64,000 bases of DNA from a gamma proteobacterium HTCC2207 (GCA_000153445.1 CH672397.1:540930-604929); one strand, 5' to 3'. Shown: positions 9,641 through 19,584, numbered from the stretch's first letter. Numbers and translations: made by a program. Notes: a model not told the origin generated them from the letters alone.

Positions 9641-12274
9641 TTATTGCAGTGATTTAATGGCTATTTCATAGATATCTTTGACCAATCCCTGCTCATCGGC
9701 AATTACTTGTAACGCTTCACGCATTTGTGAGCTATTAGGCTCGGGGAATTTTTTCCAGCGGGTCAGCGGCGTCATTAAACGCGCGGCGACCTGCGGATTT
9801 CGGCTGTGAAGAGTCAGGATACGTTTTTTGAGGAACTCATATCCGGAGCCATCTGGATTGTGGAAATTTACCAGATTGGCATTACAGAAGCCGCCGATAA
9901 GACTGCGGATTTTGTTCGGGTTACTGAGCGTAAAGCTTGAATGTGCCTCTAACTCCTCGACTCGCTGAAGGCCACCGAGCTGGCTGTTTGCGGCCTGTAC
10001 TTGCAGCCATAAGTTCATCACCAAGGCTTCATCGCGATACTGCTGTTCAAACTGCTGCAGCGCTGCTTCGGCTTGTTGTGCTGCGGCTGGGCAGTTGACC
10101 AAACAAGAGAGTGCGGAGGCTTTATCGGTCATATTGTCAGCAGTTTCGAACTGCTTGGATGCTAGCTCAACACCCATATTATCCACCAGCATCAAGTAGC
10201 TTAGGGCCGTGTTTTTCAAAGAGCGTCGACCGATCTGTGATGCATCTGGTGCATATTCCTGCTCAATATTATGACGCTCATAGACGGCGACAAACTGCTC
10301 GCTAAGGGCGCTAGCCAGAGCTTGACGAACGAATAATCGGGCGCTGTGAATTGCCTCAGCATAGATCACCGAAGCCTCTTCATGGAGCTGGGCTTCGCTG
10401 GGTAATTGCAACATAAGAGCAACCATTGCAGGGTCCAAATTAGGGTCGCTGAGCAAAGATTTGTAGGCGGCAATTAGCAGACTGTCCATTTCCAGTGGGC
10501 GCTGCTGGTGACTGTCAGCGGTGAGTTTTTCAAGTAACGCGAAGCTCAGCTTTTGACCTGCATCCCAGCGGTTAAAACCATCGCTGTCGTTGGCCATCAA
10601 GTGCAGCAACTGGTCTTTGCTGTACGCGTAATCGAGTTTAATCGGAGCGGAGAATTCACGCAGCAATGAGGGCACTGGAGCTTCACCGACATTCTCAATG
10701 ATCAATTGCTGATCGGTTTGGCTAACCTCGTAGACCATCTCAGTATCGCCATTGCTATTCAGTGGCAGATCACCTGATGCGCCAACCAAACCAAGCCTAA
10801 CTGGGATAACAAATGGCTGCTTCTGTGCCTGCCCTGGGGTGGCTGGGCAGCTCTGAGAAAAGTCTAGGGTGAAAGTGCGGTCAGCCGCATCATAGCGGGA
10901 GGTTACCGCCATTTGCGGTGTGCCCGACTGCTTGTACCAGCGACGGAATTGCGTCAGATCACGACCACTGGCGTCTTCCATGGCTTTAACAAACTCTTCA
11001 ATGGTCACTGCCTGGCCATCGTGCCGATCAAAATAGAGATCGCTGCCTTGACGGAAGGTGTCAGCACCGAGCAGAGTGCGAATCATGCCGACTATTTCGG
11101 CGCCCTTCTCATAGATGGTCAGGGTATAAAAGTTATTGATCTCCATGTAGGCATCTGGCTGCACCGAATGGGACATGGGACCGCCATCTTCGGCGAACTG
11201 ATGGGTGCGCAGATAGCTGACATCTTCTATACGCTTGACCGTTGCTGAGTTCATATCAGCCGAAAACTGGGAGTCGCGGTAGACAGTAAAACCCTCTTTA
11301 AGGCTTAACTGAAACCAGTCGCGACAGGTGACTCGATTGCCAGACCAGTTATGGAAGTACTCATGGGCAACAATGGCTTCGACACGCTGAAAGGCGGCGT
11401 CGGTGGTGGTCTTGGGATTGGCCAATACCGCCGACGTATTAAAGATATTTAACCCTTTATTTTCCATGGCACCCATATTGAAGTCATCCACGGCAACAAT
11501 CATAAAGATATCCAGATCGTATTCGCGGCCATAGGCTTGTTCGTCCCAGCGCATTGAGTGCTTTAGGGAGAGCATGGCGTGAGCACATTTATCCAGATCT
11601 TTCTCTTCGACAAAGATTTGCAGCGCCACTTGACGGCCAGACAGTGTGGTAAAGCTATCGTCGACACAGCTTAAGGTGCCGGCAACCAGGGCAAACAGAT
11701 AGGCAGGCTTTTTAAAGGGGTCGTGCCAAGTAACAAAATGGCGACCGCCATCAAGTTCGCCACGCTCAATCGGGTTGCCATTGGATAGCAGGACCGGATA
11801 CTGGGCTTTATCGGCAATCACTTTGGTGGTGAATTCCGACATAACATCCGGACGGTCTAGATAGTAGGTGATATCGCGGAAGCCCTCGGCTTCACATTGG
11901 GTGCAATACATGGTGCGCGAACGATAGAGGCCCATCATGGTGGTATTGTCTTGGGGCTTGATCAGCACTTCGGTGGTGATTATTGCGCGATCCGCGAGGC
12001 CGCTAATACTCAGAGAATCACTGTCACGACTATAGGCACCCTCTTCCAGCAGCTGACCATCGACCGATACAGACTGCAGATCAAGCCCTTCACTGCCATG
12101 CAAAACCAGATCGGCGCCCTGCTCGTCACTGAGTGAATTGCGCAGGATCGAAAGTGTGGCCGTTACTCTGGTGTGGTCGTTACCCAGATCAAAAACCAGT
12201 TCGGTTTTCTCAATTTCAAAGGGCGATACTTTGTAGTCTTGGAGATAAATAGTCTGTGGTAGTGCATCTTTCAT
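9641..12274 (-). CDS. pepN: Aminopeptidase N (M1 family)
   Basis: PepN is a cytoplasmic zinc aminopeptidase with broad specificity that completes degradation of peptides released by ATP-dependent proteases. The substrate-binding GAMEN is at residues 268-272, the zinc site HEYFHNW at 304-310 and the distal Glu ligand in KEGFT (Glu327). At 877 residues it matches the four-domain proteobacterial enzyme (E. coli, 870). An AGGGAA-like ribosome site lies before the ATG. It is followed by a 190-base tail with a strong terminator and preceded within 40 bases by the DUF2797 gene, suggesting cotranscription. Confidence 0.97.
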   Translation of the reverse strand: MKDALPQTIYLQDYKVSPFEIEKTELVFDLGNDHTRVTATLSILRNSLSDEQGADLVLHGSEGLDLQSVSVDGQLLEEGAYSRDSDSLSISGLADRAIITTEVLIKPQDNTTMMGLYRSRTMYCTQCEAEGFRDITYYLDRPDVMSEFTTKVIADKAQYPVLLSNGNPIERGELDGGRHFVTWHDPFKKPAYLFALVAGTLSCVDDSFTTLSGRQVALQIFVEEKDLDKCAHAMLSLKHSMRWDEQAYGREYDLDIFMIVAVDDFNMGAMENKGLNIFNTSAVLANPKTTTDAAFQRVEAIVAHEYFHNWSGNRVTCRDWFQLSLKEGFTVYRDSQFSADMNSATVKRIEDVSYLRTHQFAEDGGPMSHSVQPDAYMEINNFYTLTIYEKGAEIVGMIRTLLGADTFRQGSDLYFDRHDGQAVTIEEFVKAMEDASGRDLTQFRRWYKQSGTPQMAVTSRYDAADRTFTLDFSQSCPATPGQAQKQPFVIPVRLGLVGASGDLPLNSNGDTEMVYEVSQTDQQLIIENVGEAPVPSLLREFSAPIKLDYAYSKDQLLHLMANDSDGFNRWDAGQKLSFALLEKLTADSHQQRPLEMDSLLIAAYKSLLSDPNLDPAMVALMLQLPSEAQLHEEASVIYAEAIHSARLFVRQALASALSEQFVAVYERHNIEQEYAPDASQIGRRSLKNTALSYLMLVDNMGVELASKQFETADNMTDKASALSCLVNCPAAAQQAEAALQQFEQQYRDEALVMNLWLQVQAANSQLGGLQRVEELEAHSSFTLSNPNKIRSLIGGFCNANLVNFHNPDGSGYEFLKKRILTLHSRNPQVAARLMTPLTRWKKFPEPNSSQMREALQVIADEQGLVKDIYEIAIKSLQ

Positions 12275-12312
12275 AATAACGTTCCCTGTAATAATGTTTA
12301 CCGCGCAGGCTC

Positions 12313-13152
12313 TTAGGCCGCAGCAGAAAATTCAATGTTGTAGGCAGTAAATTTACGGATATTAATCACTCCGCTATCGAGTATCAGATACTGACCTTTG
12401 ATACCCAGCAACACGCCTTCTACCAGAGGCTGCTTATCGAGATTAAAGCTTTTCACTTTTTCCGGCCATTGGCTAACCGGAAAATCAATTGTTGTGGTGC
12501 TTTCACTGTAAAGGCGCTGCAGCGCTTGCAAGCCATATTCTTCTTCGAGAAGTTCGAGCCCCTCTTCTGACTTGCTCATCAACTCATCTCTGATCGCCGC
12601 TAAATCCACATCGTCGGCATTGCCCTTAAGCATCTTTTGCCAGTGGGTTTTATCCGCTATATGTTCGCGCAAGCAATCTTCAATAAGCCCTGCCTGGTAG
12701 CGTGTCTGGACACGGAAGATTGGCAAACCCTGAGTTGCACCCTGATCGATCCAACGGGTGGGTAACTGAGTACCGCGAGTAATGCCCACCTTAACGCCCG
12801 AGGAATTAGCGAGGTAGACAAAATGATCTGTAAAGCAGAATTTTTCACCCCACTCTGGATCGCGACAGGTACCGTGATGAAAATGGCATTTTTCTGGGCT
12901 CATAATGCAGGTGTCGCACTGAGGCAGCTTGGCAAAGCAAGGATAACAATAGCCCTGACTAAAACTCCTTTTCGAGCGTCGCCCGCAGTGGATGCAGTGA
13001 ATATCACCCAAGTGCTCGATGGAAATAGCCTTACCGATTAGCGCATTCATTCCAATACGCTGGTCATCTAGGGGCAGTTGGTACTCGACCTGGCCATTTT
13101 CGCCAAGGTAGCTATACATTTTTTCCAGATGCCCGGAAGCTTTTATCGACAT
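12313..13152 (-). CDS. DUF2797 family protein with cysteine/histidine zinc-binding clusters
   Basis: The family has no established function. The N-terminal half carries a dense metal-binding pattern: CIHC (53, 56), CYPC (69, 72), CDTC (79, 82), then CHFHHGTC (89-96), enough for two zinc sites. After it comes FVYLANSSGVKVGITR followed by an Arg-Trp segment, which resembles the GIY-YIG core and hints at a nucleic-acid role, though this is inference. The 279-residue length is normal. It lies between pepN and the DUF1315 gene with gaps under 40 bases; the same neighbours occur in pseudomonads, so the grouping is old. Confidence 0.85.
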   Translation of the reverse strand: MSIKASGHLEKMYSYLGENGQVEYQLPLDDQRIGMNALIGKAISIEHLGDIHCIHCGRRSKRSFSQGYCYPCFAKLPQCDTCIMSPEKCHFHHGTCRDPEWGEKFCFTDHFVYLANSSGVKVGITRGTQLPTRWIDQGATQGLPIFRVQTRYQAGLIEDCLREHIADKTHWQKMLKGNADDVDLAAIRDELMSKSEEGLELLEEEYGLQALQRLYSESTTTIDFPVSQWPEKVKSFNLDKQPLVEGVLLGIKGQYLILDSGVINIRKFTAYNIEFSAAA

Positions 13153-13165
13153 GCTTTAGCCTTAA

Positions 13166-13411
13166 TTAATTTTGCCATTTCAATGGTTGTTCGTCTGGCG
13201 GCGGCGAACAGGCGGTGGTCTTAGGCGGAACATAACCGGTGCGCTGCTCAGCAGGTTTGCGCTGATCGTAGGCAATAATTGCCTGCATGCAGAGAGCCTT
13301 TTGTTCATCAGTTAGAGCGCGGCCATCGGGCCACTTGCCCAGCTCCACTGCGCGCTTCAAGCTTTCACAAATGTCTGGCGTAATGCTTTCCAGTAACTGC
13401 TGTAAATCCAT
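13166..13411 (-). CDS. DUF1315 (YeaC-like) protein
   Basis: A small 81-residue cytoplasmic protein similar to E. coli YeaC. The diagnostic stretch is ITPDICESLKRAVELGKWPD followed by GRALTDEQKALCMQAIIAY. The C-terminus ends in PLKWQN, as in pseudomonad relatives. No signal peptide or membrane segment is present. No biochemical function is established. It sits 13 bases upstream of the DUF2797 gene and 3 bases downstream of the rhomboid gene, so it is almost certainly in the same transcript. Confidence 0.85.
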   Translation of the reverse strand: MDLQQLLESITPDICESLKRAVELGKWPDGRALTDEQKALCMQAIIAYDQRKPAEQRTGYVPPKTTACSPPPDEQPLKWQN

Positions 13412-13414
13412 TAT

Positions 13415-14056
13415 CTATTTAAACCTCGTTCTGACAGTGCCGACCAAACCAAAAATCAAACCCAATAGCATACCTACGATTAAACCGCCGAAATGGGCTG
13501 CATTGGCGATACCAACACCCAATAAAAAATCCAAAACACCCGTCATACAAAACAGCAACCAAAACAACATAAAGCCGATCAGCTCTTTGGGTAGCGCCAG
13601 AATGGGATGGGGCGCAAGCAGATTGCGAATCCAGATATAGCCGAGCAAGGCATAGATCACACCCGACATTCCGCCAAAGGCAACTGATCCAGTCCAGACA
13701 AACTGCGCCATATTGGAGATTACCGCGCTGACCAGAACCAGCAGCAAGAGATGCACCGGTCCCAAAAGGGTTTCAATTCTTCCGCCAAGCAGGGACAACC
13801 ATAGACCATTAAAGACAAAGTGCATGAGTCCAAAGTGAACAAATATGGGACTGACAAGACGCCAGAGTTCAGCTTCGGCAATTCCACCAAAGACAAATAG
13901 TCTTGGAATCGGATAGAAAAAGCTACCCACAAACCATCCAAACAGACAGCCGAAAAATAGCAGCGCAGTTACTGGGTGCTGCTTAGCTGCCGTGCGCCAG
14001 CGGGATCGGGCTGAGGGCTCCTCTGCCCCGGATGAATCAGGTGGTTCGGCTGACAT
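13415..14056 (-). CDS. Rhomboid family intramembrane serine protease
   Basis: Rhomboids cleave transmembrane proteins within the bilayer. With the start at 14056 (213 residues), the catalytic Ser131 lies in FGGMSGVIYALLG and its partner His188 in NAAHFGGLIVGML. The oxyanion-loop motif HFVFN holds His79 and Asn83. About six membrane segments are visible, with a short polar N-terminus. The ATG at 14056 overlaps the nadK stop by one base (TAATG), which is why it is preferred over a longer reading that would run 36 bases into nadK. Substrates cannot be predicted. Confidence 0.9.
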   Translation of the reverse strand: MSAEPPDSSGAEEPSARSRWRTAAKQHPVTALLFFGCLFGWFVGSFFYPIPRLFVFGGIAEAELWRLVSPIFVHFGLMHFVFNGLWLSLLGGRIETLLGPVHLLLLVLVSAVISNMAQFVWTGSVAFGGMSGVIYALLGYIWIRNLLAPHPILALPKELIGFMLFWLLFCMTGVLDFLLGVGIANAAHFGGLIVGMLLGLIFGLVGTVRTRFK

Positions 14057-14949
14057 TATTTGGCTTTGGCTCTGTCCAAGCGACTGCCCCAACCGAGCTT
14101 AGAGCGACAGATGCTGTAGAAATTGTGATCTTTGGGATGAATCAAAATCACCCCATCGCGATGTTTGCGGATGGTAATAATATCACCCGGCTCACTGAGA
14201 TAATCATTGTGACCGTCACAGGTAATCAATGGATGTAGCTCATTGCGGGAGCTAACACGGATTTCGATCTGTGAATTACCGTGGAGTGCAATGGGCCGAC
14301 TATTCAATGTATGTGGATTCAGGGGTACCACTACCATGGCATCCAACTCGGGGCACAACAGCGGACCACCGGCGGACAAAGCATAGGCAGTTGAGCCTGT
14401 GGGGGTGGCGACAATCAGACCGTCGGAGCGCTGGCTATAGACAAACTCGCCATCCACATAGAGCTCAAAGGCCATCATCCTAACCGACTGACCCGGGTGT
14501 AAAACTATATCGTTTACCGCCAGCCCTTCGGCAATTAACTTGCCATGACGGGTGATGGAGGTTTCAAGGATAAAGCGGCTGGATTGCTTGTACTCACCAG
14601 AGAGCACCGGCAGAACCCGCTCGGCAATTTCATCTGGAGAGATATCGGTTAAAAATCCCAGTCGGCCACGATTGATACCAAGCAATGGAATTTTACTCGC
14701 GGCCATACTGCGACTGGCGCTAAGCATACTGCCGTCGCCCCCGACCACAATGCCCAGATCAACCGCACCGGGAAACTCATCTAGGGGCAGAACTTTGTCT
14801 ACGGGCCAGTCCACCACTTTGGCTGCACGCTCCTCGTAGACGACCTCACACCCATGACTTAAAAGAAAGGCTTCGAGTTTGTTTAGGGAGTCGCGTACCT
14901 CGGGGACCTCGAGACTTGCGAGCAAACCTATGCGTTGAAAATGTGGCAT
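14056..14949 (-). CDS. nadK: NAD kinase
   Basis: NadK phosphorylates NAD+ at the 2' hydroxyl of the adenosine ribose to make NADP+. The catalytic GGDG is at residues 70-73 of the 297-residue form, followed by NDIVLHPG and SDGLIVATPTGSTAYALSAG. The open frame extends 19 residues further upstream, but related proteins start at a methionine matching MPHFQRIG, so the ATG at 14949 is chosen. It is the first gene of a run nadK-rhomboid-DUF1315-DUF2797-pepN on the minus strand. Confidence 0.95.
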   Translation of the reverse strand: MPHFQRIGLLASLEVPEVRDSLNKLEAFLLSHGCEVVYEERAAKVVDWPVDKVLPLDEFPGAVDLGIVVGGDGSMLSASRSMAASKIPLLGINRGRLGFLTDISPDEIAERVLPVLSGEYKQSSRFILETSITRHGKLIAEGLAVNDIVLHPGQSVRMMAFELYVDGEFVYSQRSDGLIVATPTGSTAYALSAGGPLLCPELDAMVVVPLNPHTLNSRPIALHGNSQIEIRVSSRNELHPLITCDGHNDYLSEPGDIITIRKHRDGVILIHPKDHNFYSICRSKLGWGSRLDRAKAK

Positions 14950-15310
14950 ATTATTGGGTATCCAAAAACCGGTGATGCGATTATACAGAGTAGCGCGGTA
15001 ATTCACTCTTTTTAAGGCATAATAACTGCTGTTAGATTTATAAAAGTGTTTGACAGAGTGGCGTGATTGGGGGGCCGAGATCTCTCACATACGTTCGAGA
15101 TGACAGTGGTATGTATTAGAGCCTCTTACATGTTACCTTGGCGGAGTTTCTTACCTGTTACCTTGGCAGAGTGCCTTACCTGAGATACCGACAGAGCACC
15201 TTACCGGTGATACCGACAGAGCGCCTTACCTGTCATCCCGACAGAGCGCAGCGACGAGGGATCTTAGACCCAGACCCGAAGTGACCAATAAATAATAACG
15301 ATAAAAAAAC
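14950..15310. repeat. Intergenic region with dispersed repeats and a 25-bp tandem array
   Basis: No gene is visible. The divergent gap between nadK and the hydrolase gene holds an inverted type B repeat (about 15077-15107, GAGATCTCTCACATACG then TTCGAGATGACAG), a tandem array of 25-bp units (15126-15250) and a type A repeat (about 15231-15265). Promoters for nadK and the hydrolase must share the flanks; none is clear by eye. Confidence 0.8.
15126..15250. repeat. 25-bp tandem array (5 units) running into a type A repeat
   Basis: Five units of exactly 25 bases begin TTACCTG or close variants and contain CGACAGAGC or its degenerate form TTGGCAGAGT. Each unit resembles the outer edge of the type A repeat that the last unit runs into, and divergence increases with distance from it. 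This suggests stepwise tandem duplication of the repeat edge. Confidence 0.85.
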
Positions 15311-16267
15311 ATGAACCTAAAAACCACTAACCTAAAAACCATAACCTTTAACTCCGGTGAACCCGGCGACTGCTATTACCATGAGTGGCCTGTTCAAGAC
15401 CCGCAAACACCCCGAGCCTGGGTACATATTATGCATGGCATGGCCGAGCACAGCGCCCGCTACGCGGAACTAGCCGCCTACCTCAATCAACAGGGTTTTC
15501 ATGTTACCGCCGACGACCACCGCGGCCACGGCAAAACCGCTGAGGCCAACGGCAACCTCTACCACTTCGCCGATAGCGATGGCTGGAATCAGATGGTCGA
15601 TGACCAGCTGCAACTTATCGAACACATTGGCAGTGACAACACACTGCCACTGATTATCCTCGGCCACAGCATGGGCTCATTTTTGGCCATGCATACTTGC
15701 CAACGCTATGCCGACAAACTCACCAGCCGCCTGCAGGGGCTGGTACTGTCCGGCTCCAATTATGCCCCGCCCTGGTTCTGCAGCACCGCCAGTCAGATCG
15801 CTAGAGTCGAGCGCGCCCGCCTGGGGGGGCAATCGGTAAGCAAACTGCTAGAAACCATGTCTTTTGGTGCTTTCAACAATGCCTTTAAGCCAGTGCGCAC
15901 AGAAAAGGACTGGATATCCAGCAACCCAGACACTGTCGATCGCTATATAGCTGACCCCCACTGCGGGGGTGCTATATCGACGCAATCTTGGTATGACTTC
16001 TTACGTGGTTTAGCAGAGCTGTCTGCACCGGCGGCAATGGCCACAATCAGCAAGCAATTGCCGATCTATATATTTTCCGGCGCACTGGATCCTGTGGGGG
16101 GTGCAGGCAAAGGGGTGAAGAAGTTGGAGTCGATGCTTAACAGGGGCGGCGTCAGTCAGGTAAGCTGCCGTCTTTATCATGGCGGGCATCATGAAATGCT
16201 CAATGAAACCAATAAAACCGAGGTCTATGGGGATTTGCTTAACTGGCTGAATGATCTAAAAATTTAG
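15311..16267 (+). CDS. Alpha/beta hydrolase, monoacylglycerol lipase-like (serine aminopeptidase S33 type)
   Basis: A 318-residue cytoplasmic hydrolase of the lysophospholipase/monoglyceride-lipase group. The HGMAEHSARY segment (42-51) forms the oxyanion region, the nucleophile elbow is GHSMGS with Ser120, the acid is probably the Asp in FSGALDP, and the catalytic His is in GGHHEMLNE. No signal peptide is present. It stands alone, upstream flanked by repeats and convergent with aroC. The natural substrate is probably a glycerolipid or other ester, but this is family inference. Confidence 0.85.
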   Translation: MNLKTTNLKTITFNSGEPGDCYYHEWPVQDPQTPRAWVHIMHGMAEHSARYAELAAYLNQQGFHVTADDHRGHGKTAEANGNLYHFADSDGWNQMVDDQLQLIEHIGSDNTLPLIILGHSMGSFLAMHTCQRYADKLTSRLQGLVLSGSNYAPPWFCSTASQIARVERARLGGQSVSKLLETMSFGAFNNAFKPVRTEKDWISSNPDTVDRYIADPHCGGAISTQSWYDFLRGLAELSAPAAMATISKQLPIYIFSGALDPVGGAGKGVKKLESMLNRGGVSQVSCRLYHGGHHEMLNETNKTEVYGDLLNWLNDLKI

Positions 16268-16284
16268 ACTGGCTTGACCGCTAA

Positions 16285-16326
16285 AATGGCAGCACCACTT
16301 ATTAACCATAACTGGAAGCTGCCATT
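16285..16326. terminator. Hairpin between convergent hydrolase gene and aroC
   Basis: AATGGCAGC and GCTGCCATT form a perfect nine-pair stem separated by about 24 bases in the 77-base convergent gap. Neither side has a T-run, so it may act as a weak bidirectional terminator or an mRNA-end stabiliser. Confidence 0.45.
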
Positions 16327-16344
16327 CGATCTAACCGGCTGAGG

Positions 16345-17442
16345 CTAGCGCTCCGGCCCAACGGATACCAGACCACTGTCCACATCACCGTTCTGACCGC
16401 GATTGCGAAGGTAGTGATCCATCAAAGTAATTGCCAGCATAGCTTCAGCAATGGGTACCGCGCGAATACCAACGCAAGGATCATGGCGACCTGTGGTAAC
16501 CACTTCTACTGTTTCGCCAGCAGTATTGATCGACTGACCAGGAATTCGCAGGCTCGAGGTTGGCTTTAGAGCCAAGTTAGCAACTATGCTCTGCCCAGAT
16601 GAAATACCCCCGAGAATGCCACCAGAATTATTTGACAGAAAACCCTCTGGGGACATTTCGTCGCGGTGTTCAGTGCCCTTCTGGCTGACTGAATCAAAGC
16701 CAGCACCAATCTCTACGCCTTTTACCGCATTAATACCCATCAACGCATGAGCCAAATCAGCATCAAGTCGGTCAAACACCGGCTCGCCCAGTCCCACAGG
16801 AACCTGCTTGGCGACTACAGTGACTTGAGCACCAATCGAATTGCCCTCTTTGGTCAATGCCTGCATATAGGTTTCGAGCTCGCCAATCTTATCCGGATCG
16901 GGGAAGAAAAACGGATTCTGCTCAATCTCATCCTGAACAAAGCGCTCGGCGACAATCGGACCCAACTGGGAGACATAGCCGAAAATTTCGACCCCCAAGC
17001 GCTCGTGCAAATACTTTTTGGCTATGGCGCCAGCGGCAACGCGCATCGCTGTTTCACGGGCTGAGCTGCGTCCGCCACCGCGATAGTCGCGCTCGCCATA
17101 CTTCTGATGGTAGGTATAATCTGCATGAGAAGGTCTGAACAAGTCTTTGATTTTACTGTAATCTTTAGACTTCTGATCCTTGTTTTCAATGATCATTCCG
17201 ATCGAGGCGCCGGTGGTCTTACCCTCGAAGATGCCCGAGAGTATTTTTACTTCATCGTCTTCACGGCGCTGGGTGGTGTACCGCGACTGACCCGGTTTGC
17301 GACGATCCAGATCCGGCTGCAGATCGGCAGCACTGATCTCTAATCCTGGAGGGCAACCGTCGACTATGCAGCCAATTGCTAAACCATGGCTCTCGCCAAA
17401 GCTGGTTACGGTGAAGAGTTTTCCTATACTGTTTCCGGACAT
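16345..17442 (-). CDS. aroC: Chorismate synthase
   Basis: AroC converts 5-enolpyruvylshikimate 3-phosphate to chorismate using reduced FMN, the last common step to aromatic amino acids, folate and quinones. The 365-residue protein has the signature [18 protein letters not shown] near its start, [20 protein letters not shown] in the FMN region and [20 protein letters not shown]. The later [17 protein letters not shown] is also conserved. It is 55 bases downstream of prmB, the usual gammaproteobacterial pair. Confidence 0.97.
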   Translation of the reverse strand: MSGNSIGKLFTVTSFGESHGLAIGCIVDGCPPGLEISAADLQPDLDRRKPGQSRYTTQRREDDEVKILSGIFEGKTTGASIGMIIENKDQKSKDYSKIKDLFRPSHADYTYHQKYGERDYRGGGRSSARETAMRVAAGAIAKKYLHERLGVEIFGYVSQLGPIVAERFVQDEIEQNPFFFPDPDKIGELETYMQALTKEGNSIGAQVTVVAKQVPVGLGEPVFDRLDADLAHALMGINAVKGVEIGAGFDSVSQKGTEHRDEMSPEGFLSNNSGGILGGISSGQSIVANLALKPTSSLRIPGQSINTAGETVEVVTTGRHDPCVGIRAVPIAEAMLAITLMDHYLRNRGQNGDVDSGLVSVGPER

Positions 17443-17497
17443 AATGCGGTTGAGCCTTGTAGTAGCTGCGGTAAAGCCAGCGATTATACGTAAATTA

Positions 17498-18442
17498 TTA
17501 GAAAGATTCCCGATGTTCGAGCAACTGCTCTCGGGTCAGCAGAAACACCCCGCCGTCACCCTCGCTAAATTCGAGCCACAAAAATGGCACGCTGGGGAAA
17601 TCTCGCTCTAGGGCCACCCAAGAGTTGCCCACCTCAACCACCAGCACGCCCTCTTCGGTCAGATGATCTGCCGCTTCGCGCAATAGCCTGCGAGTAAAGT
17701 CGAGACCGTCGCTGCCAGAGGCCAACGCTATTTCAGGTTCGTGTTGATACTCGTCAGGCATAGATGCGTAATCCTCAGCATCTACGTAGGGCGGATTACT
17801 GACAATCAATTGAAACTGCTCTCCGGACATCTGCTGAAACAAATCCGACTCCACTGCTGAAACACGATAGCCGAGCTTGTGCTGAGCTATATTAGCAGCG
17901 GTCACCTGCAGTGCTTCAGGAGAGATATCACTGAGCACCACTTCAGCCTCTTCAAAGGCATAAGCGCAGGCAATGCCGATACAGCCACTGCCAGTGCAGA
18001 GATCGAGTACGCGCCTCGGCTCATTGACACACCAGGGCTCAAAGCCCGTCATTATCATCTCGGCAATCGGTGATCGAGGAATAATCACTCGCTCGTCCAC
18101 GGCAAAAGGCAGGCCGCAAAACCAAGCTCGGCCAGTAAGATAAGCCGCGGGAATACGCTCCTCGATACGGCGCTGATAGAGTGCCAGAATAGCGGCCTGT
18201 TGCTGCGGTGTTAGCGATTTCTCAAGTACTGTGCGATCAACATCTGGGGCTAGTCCCAGCACAAAGGAGAGCAGATAAACCGCCTCGTCCCATGCATTGT
18301 CTGTGCCGTGACCAAAGTAAACGCCACTTTGCTCAAATAGCGCTTGTCCCTGGTCGAGCATCTCAGCAACTGTATCGGCCGAGGATGTGATCGCTGAACC
18401 CAGCTCAATTTCCGACTGGGAAGGTATTTGACTCTCTGACAT
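17498..18442 (-). CDS. prmB: Ribosomal protein uL3 N5-glutamine methyltransferase
   Basis: PrmB methylates the conserved Gln150 of ribosomal protein uL3 using S-adenosylmethionine. The SAM-binding motif is [10 protein letters not shown] (147-156) and the glutamine-binding NPPY is at 216-219. The open frame begins at 18571, but that would overlap the divergent folE; the ATG at 18442, with GGAG ten bases upstream, gives 315 residues, close to E. coli PrmB. The paralogue PrmC (release-factor methylase) is the alternative, but linkage to aroC and the longer N-terminal domain favour PrmB. Confidence 0.92.
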   Translation of the reverse strand: MSESQIPSQSEIELGSAITSSADTVAEMLDQGQALFEQSGVYFGHGTDNAWDEAVYLLSFVLGLAPDVDRTVLEKSLTPQQQAAILALYQRRIEERIPAAYLTGRAWFCGLPFAVDERVIIPRSPIAEMIMTGFEPWCVNEPRRVLDLCTGSGCIGIACAYAFEEAEVVLSDISPEALQVTAANIAQHKLGYRVSAVESDLFQQMSGEQFQLIVSNPPYVDAEDYASMPDEYQHEPEIALASGSDGLDFTRRLLREAADHLTEEGVLVVEVGNSWVALERDFPSVPFLWLEFSEGDGGVFLLTREQLLEHRESF

Positions 18443-18559
18443 GTTGTTGATTCTCCGTTGGTCGAACATTTTACCCTTGAAACTAGCAATAATGTGCACT
18501 TTGTTACAGAATGCGCCGTATAAATCACAATCAAATTTTACTGGCTTGGAAGTATTTAA

Positions 18560-19102
18560 ATGAGAGATCACTACGAAAAAATTATTCAGAGTACTGGCGA
18601 AGATATTACCCGCCCTGGACTGTTAGACACTCCAGATAGAGCCTCTAAGGCATTCTCTTATCTTACCAGCGGCTATCAGATGGACATTAAAACGGTGATC
18701 AACGATGCACTGTTTCCCTCAGATTCTGAAGAGATGGTGATTGTTAAAGATATTGAGCTGTTCTCGCTCTGCGAACATCACCTGCTACCCTTTATCGGCA
18801 AGTGTCATGTCGCCTATATTCCCAACGGTAAGGTCTTGGGATTATCGAAAGTTGCCCGCGTAGTGGATATGTTTGCCCGTCGCTTGCAGATTCAGGAAGC
18901 GTTGGCGCAGCAGATTGCCTCGACTATTGCCGATGTCACTGAAGCTCGCGGTGTGGGTGTGATTGTTGAAGCTAAACATATGTGCATGATGATGCGCGGT
19001 GTTGAGAAACAGAACTCATCGATGAAAACCTCAGCCATGCTGGGCACCTTCCGCTCTGATCAGGCAACCCGCACTGAGTTCCTGACTCTGCTGAGATCAT
19101 AG
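18560..19102 (+). CDS. folE: GTP cyclohydrolase I
   Basis: FolE converts GTP to 7,8-dihydroneopterin triphosphate, the first step of folate and tetrahydropterin synthesis. The zinc ligands are visible: Cys71 and His74 in CEHHLLPF, and Cys142 in [12 protein letters not shown]. The 180-residue length is that of the compact bacterial form. GGAAGT precedes the ATG. It is divergent from prmB and convergent with phhB, whose product also handles pterins. A terminator follows 30 bases after the stop. Confidence 0.96.
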   Translation: MRDHYEKIIQSTGEDITRPGLLDTPDRASKAFSYLTSGYQMDIKTVINDALFPSDSEEMVIVKDIELFSLCEHHLLPFIGKCHVAYIPNGKVLGLSKVARVVDMFARRLQIQEALAQQIASTIADVTEARGVGVIVEAKHMCMMMRGVEKQNSSMKTSAMLGTFRSDQATRTEFLTLLRS

Positions 19103-19131
19103 TTAGAGCTCGAAGCTGAATCTTGAAACAC

Positions 19132-19158
19132 AAAAGCCTACTTTTAAGTGGGCTTTTT
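19132..19158 (+). terminator. Intrinsic terminator after folE
   Basis: AAAGCCTAC-TTTTAA-GTGGGCTTTTT forms a stem with one mismatch followed by five Ts on the plus strand. It is followed by partial 16-17 bp tandem copies of its own right arm (GGCTTTTTAGTAAAC) up to about 19216, apparently local duplications. Confidence 0.8.
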
Positions 19159-19242
19159 ATTGAGCGAGTTTTTTAGTAAACGGGCTTTTTAGTAAACGAG
19201 CTTTTTAGCAAATAGGCTGTGTATTGCCTGCTGACTGACGAC

Positions 19243-19584
19243 TTATTGCTCGGCTAGCTCGTCTGTCTTGGCCGCACAAATAAAGTCATTGATATGCAGG
19301 CCGTTGATCGCATGGGTCCACCAGGTCACTCTGACCTTGCCCCACTCTGTGAGGATCGATGGATGATGGTCTTCAGCTTCAGCCAGCTGGCCAATTCTCT
19401 GGGTAAAGGCCATGGACTGCGCGTAGTCGGAAAAGCTAAATAGTTTTTCCAGCTGCTTAACACTGCCACAGGTCTCCAACCGCCAGTCGCTGAGCTCAAG
19501 CATTAGATTATCTAACTCGTTACCCACTACTGGATCTGAATCCGCTCGGCAGAGGATGCACTGCTGTTGGTGAAGCTGCGTCAT
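19243..19584 (-). CDS. phhB: Pterin-4a-carbinolamine dehydratase
   Basis: This enzyme dehydrates 4a-hydroxytetrahydropterin so the pterin cofactor of aromatic amino acid hydroxylases can be recycled. The 113-residue protein has the active-site EDHHPSI (His73, His74) and THAINGLHINDFICA (His91). No phenylalanine hydroxylase (phhA) is in the window. It converges on folE, so the two pterin genes face each other rather than form an operon. It lies 42 bases downstream of an alpha/beta hydrolase gene on the same strand. Confidence 0.93.
   Translation of the reverse strand: MTQLHQQQCILCRADSDPVVGNELDNLMLELSDWRLETCGSVKQLEKLFSFSDYAQSMAFTQRIGQLAEAEDHHPSILTEWGKVRVTWWTHAINGLHINDFICAAKTDELAEQ

Noticed and set aside
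14057-14092. Longer rhomboid start at 14092
   Set aside because: It would overlap nadK by 36 bases with a low-complexity N-terminus; the TAATG junction at 14056 explains the start better.
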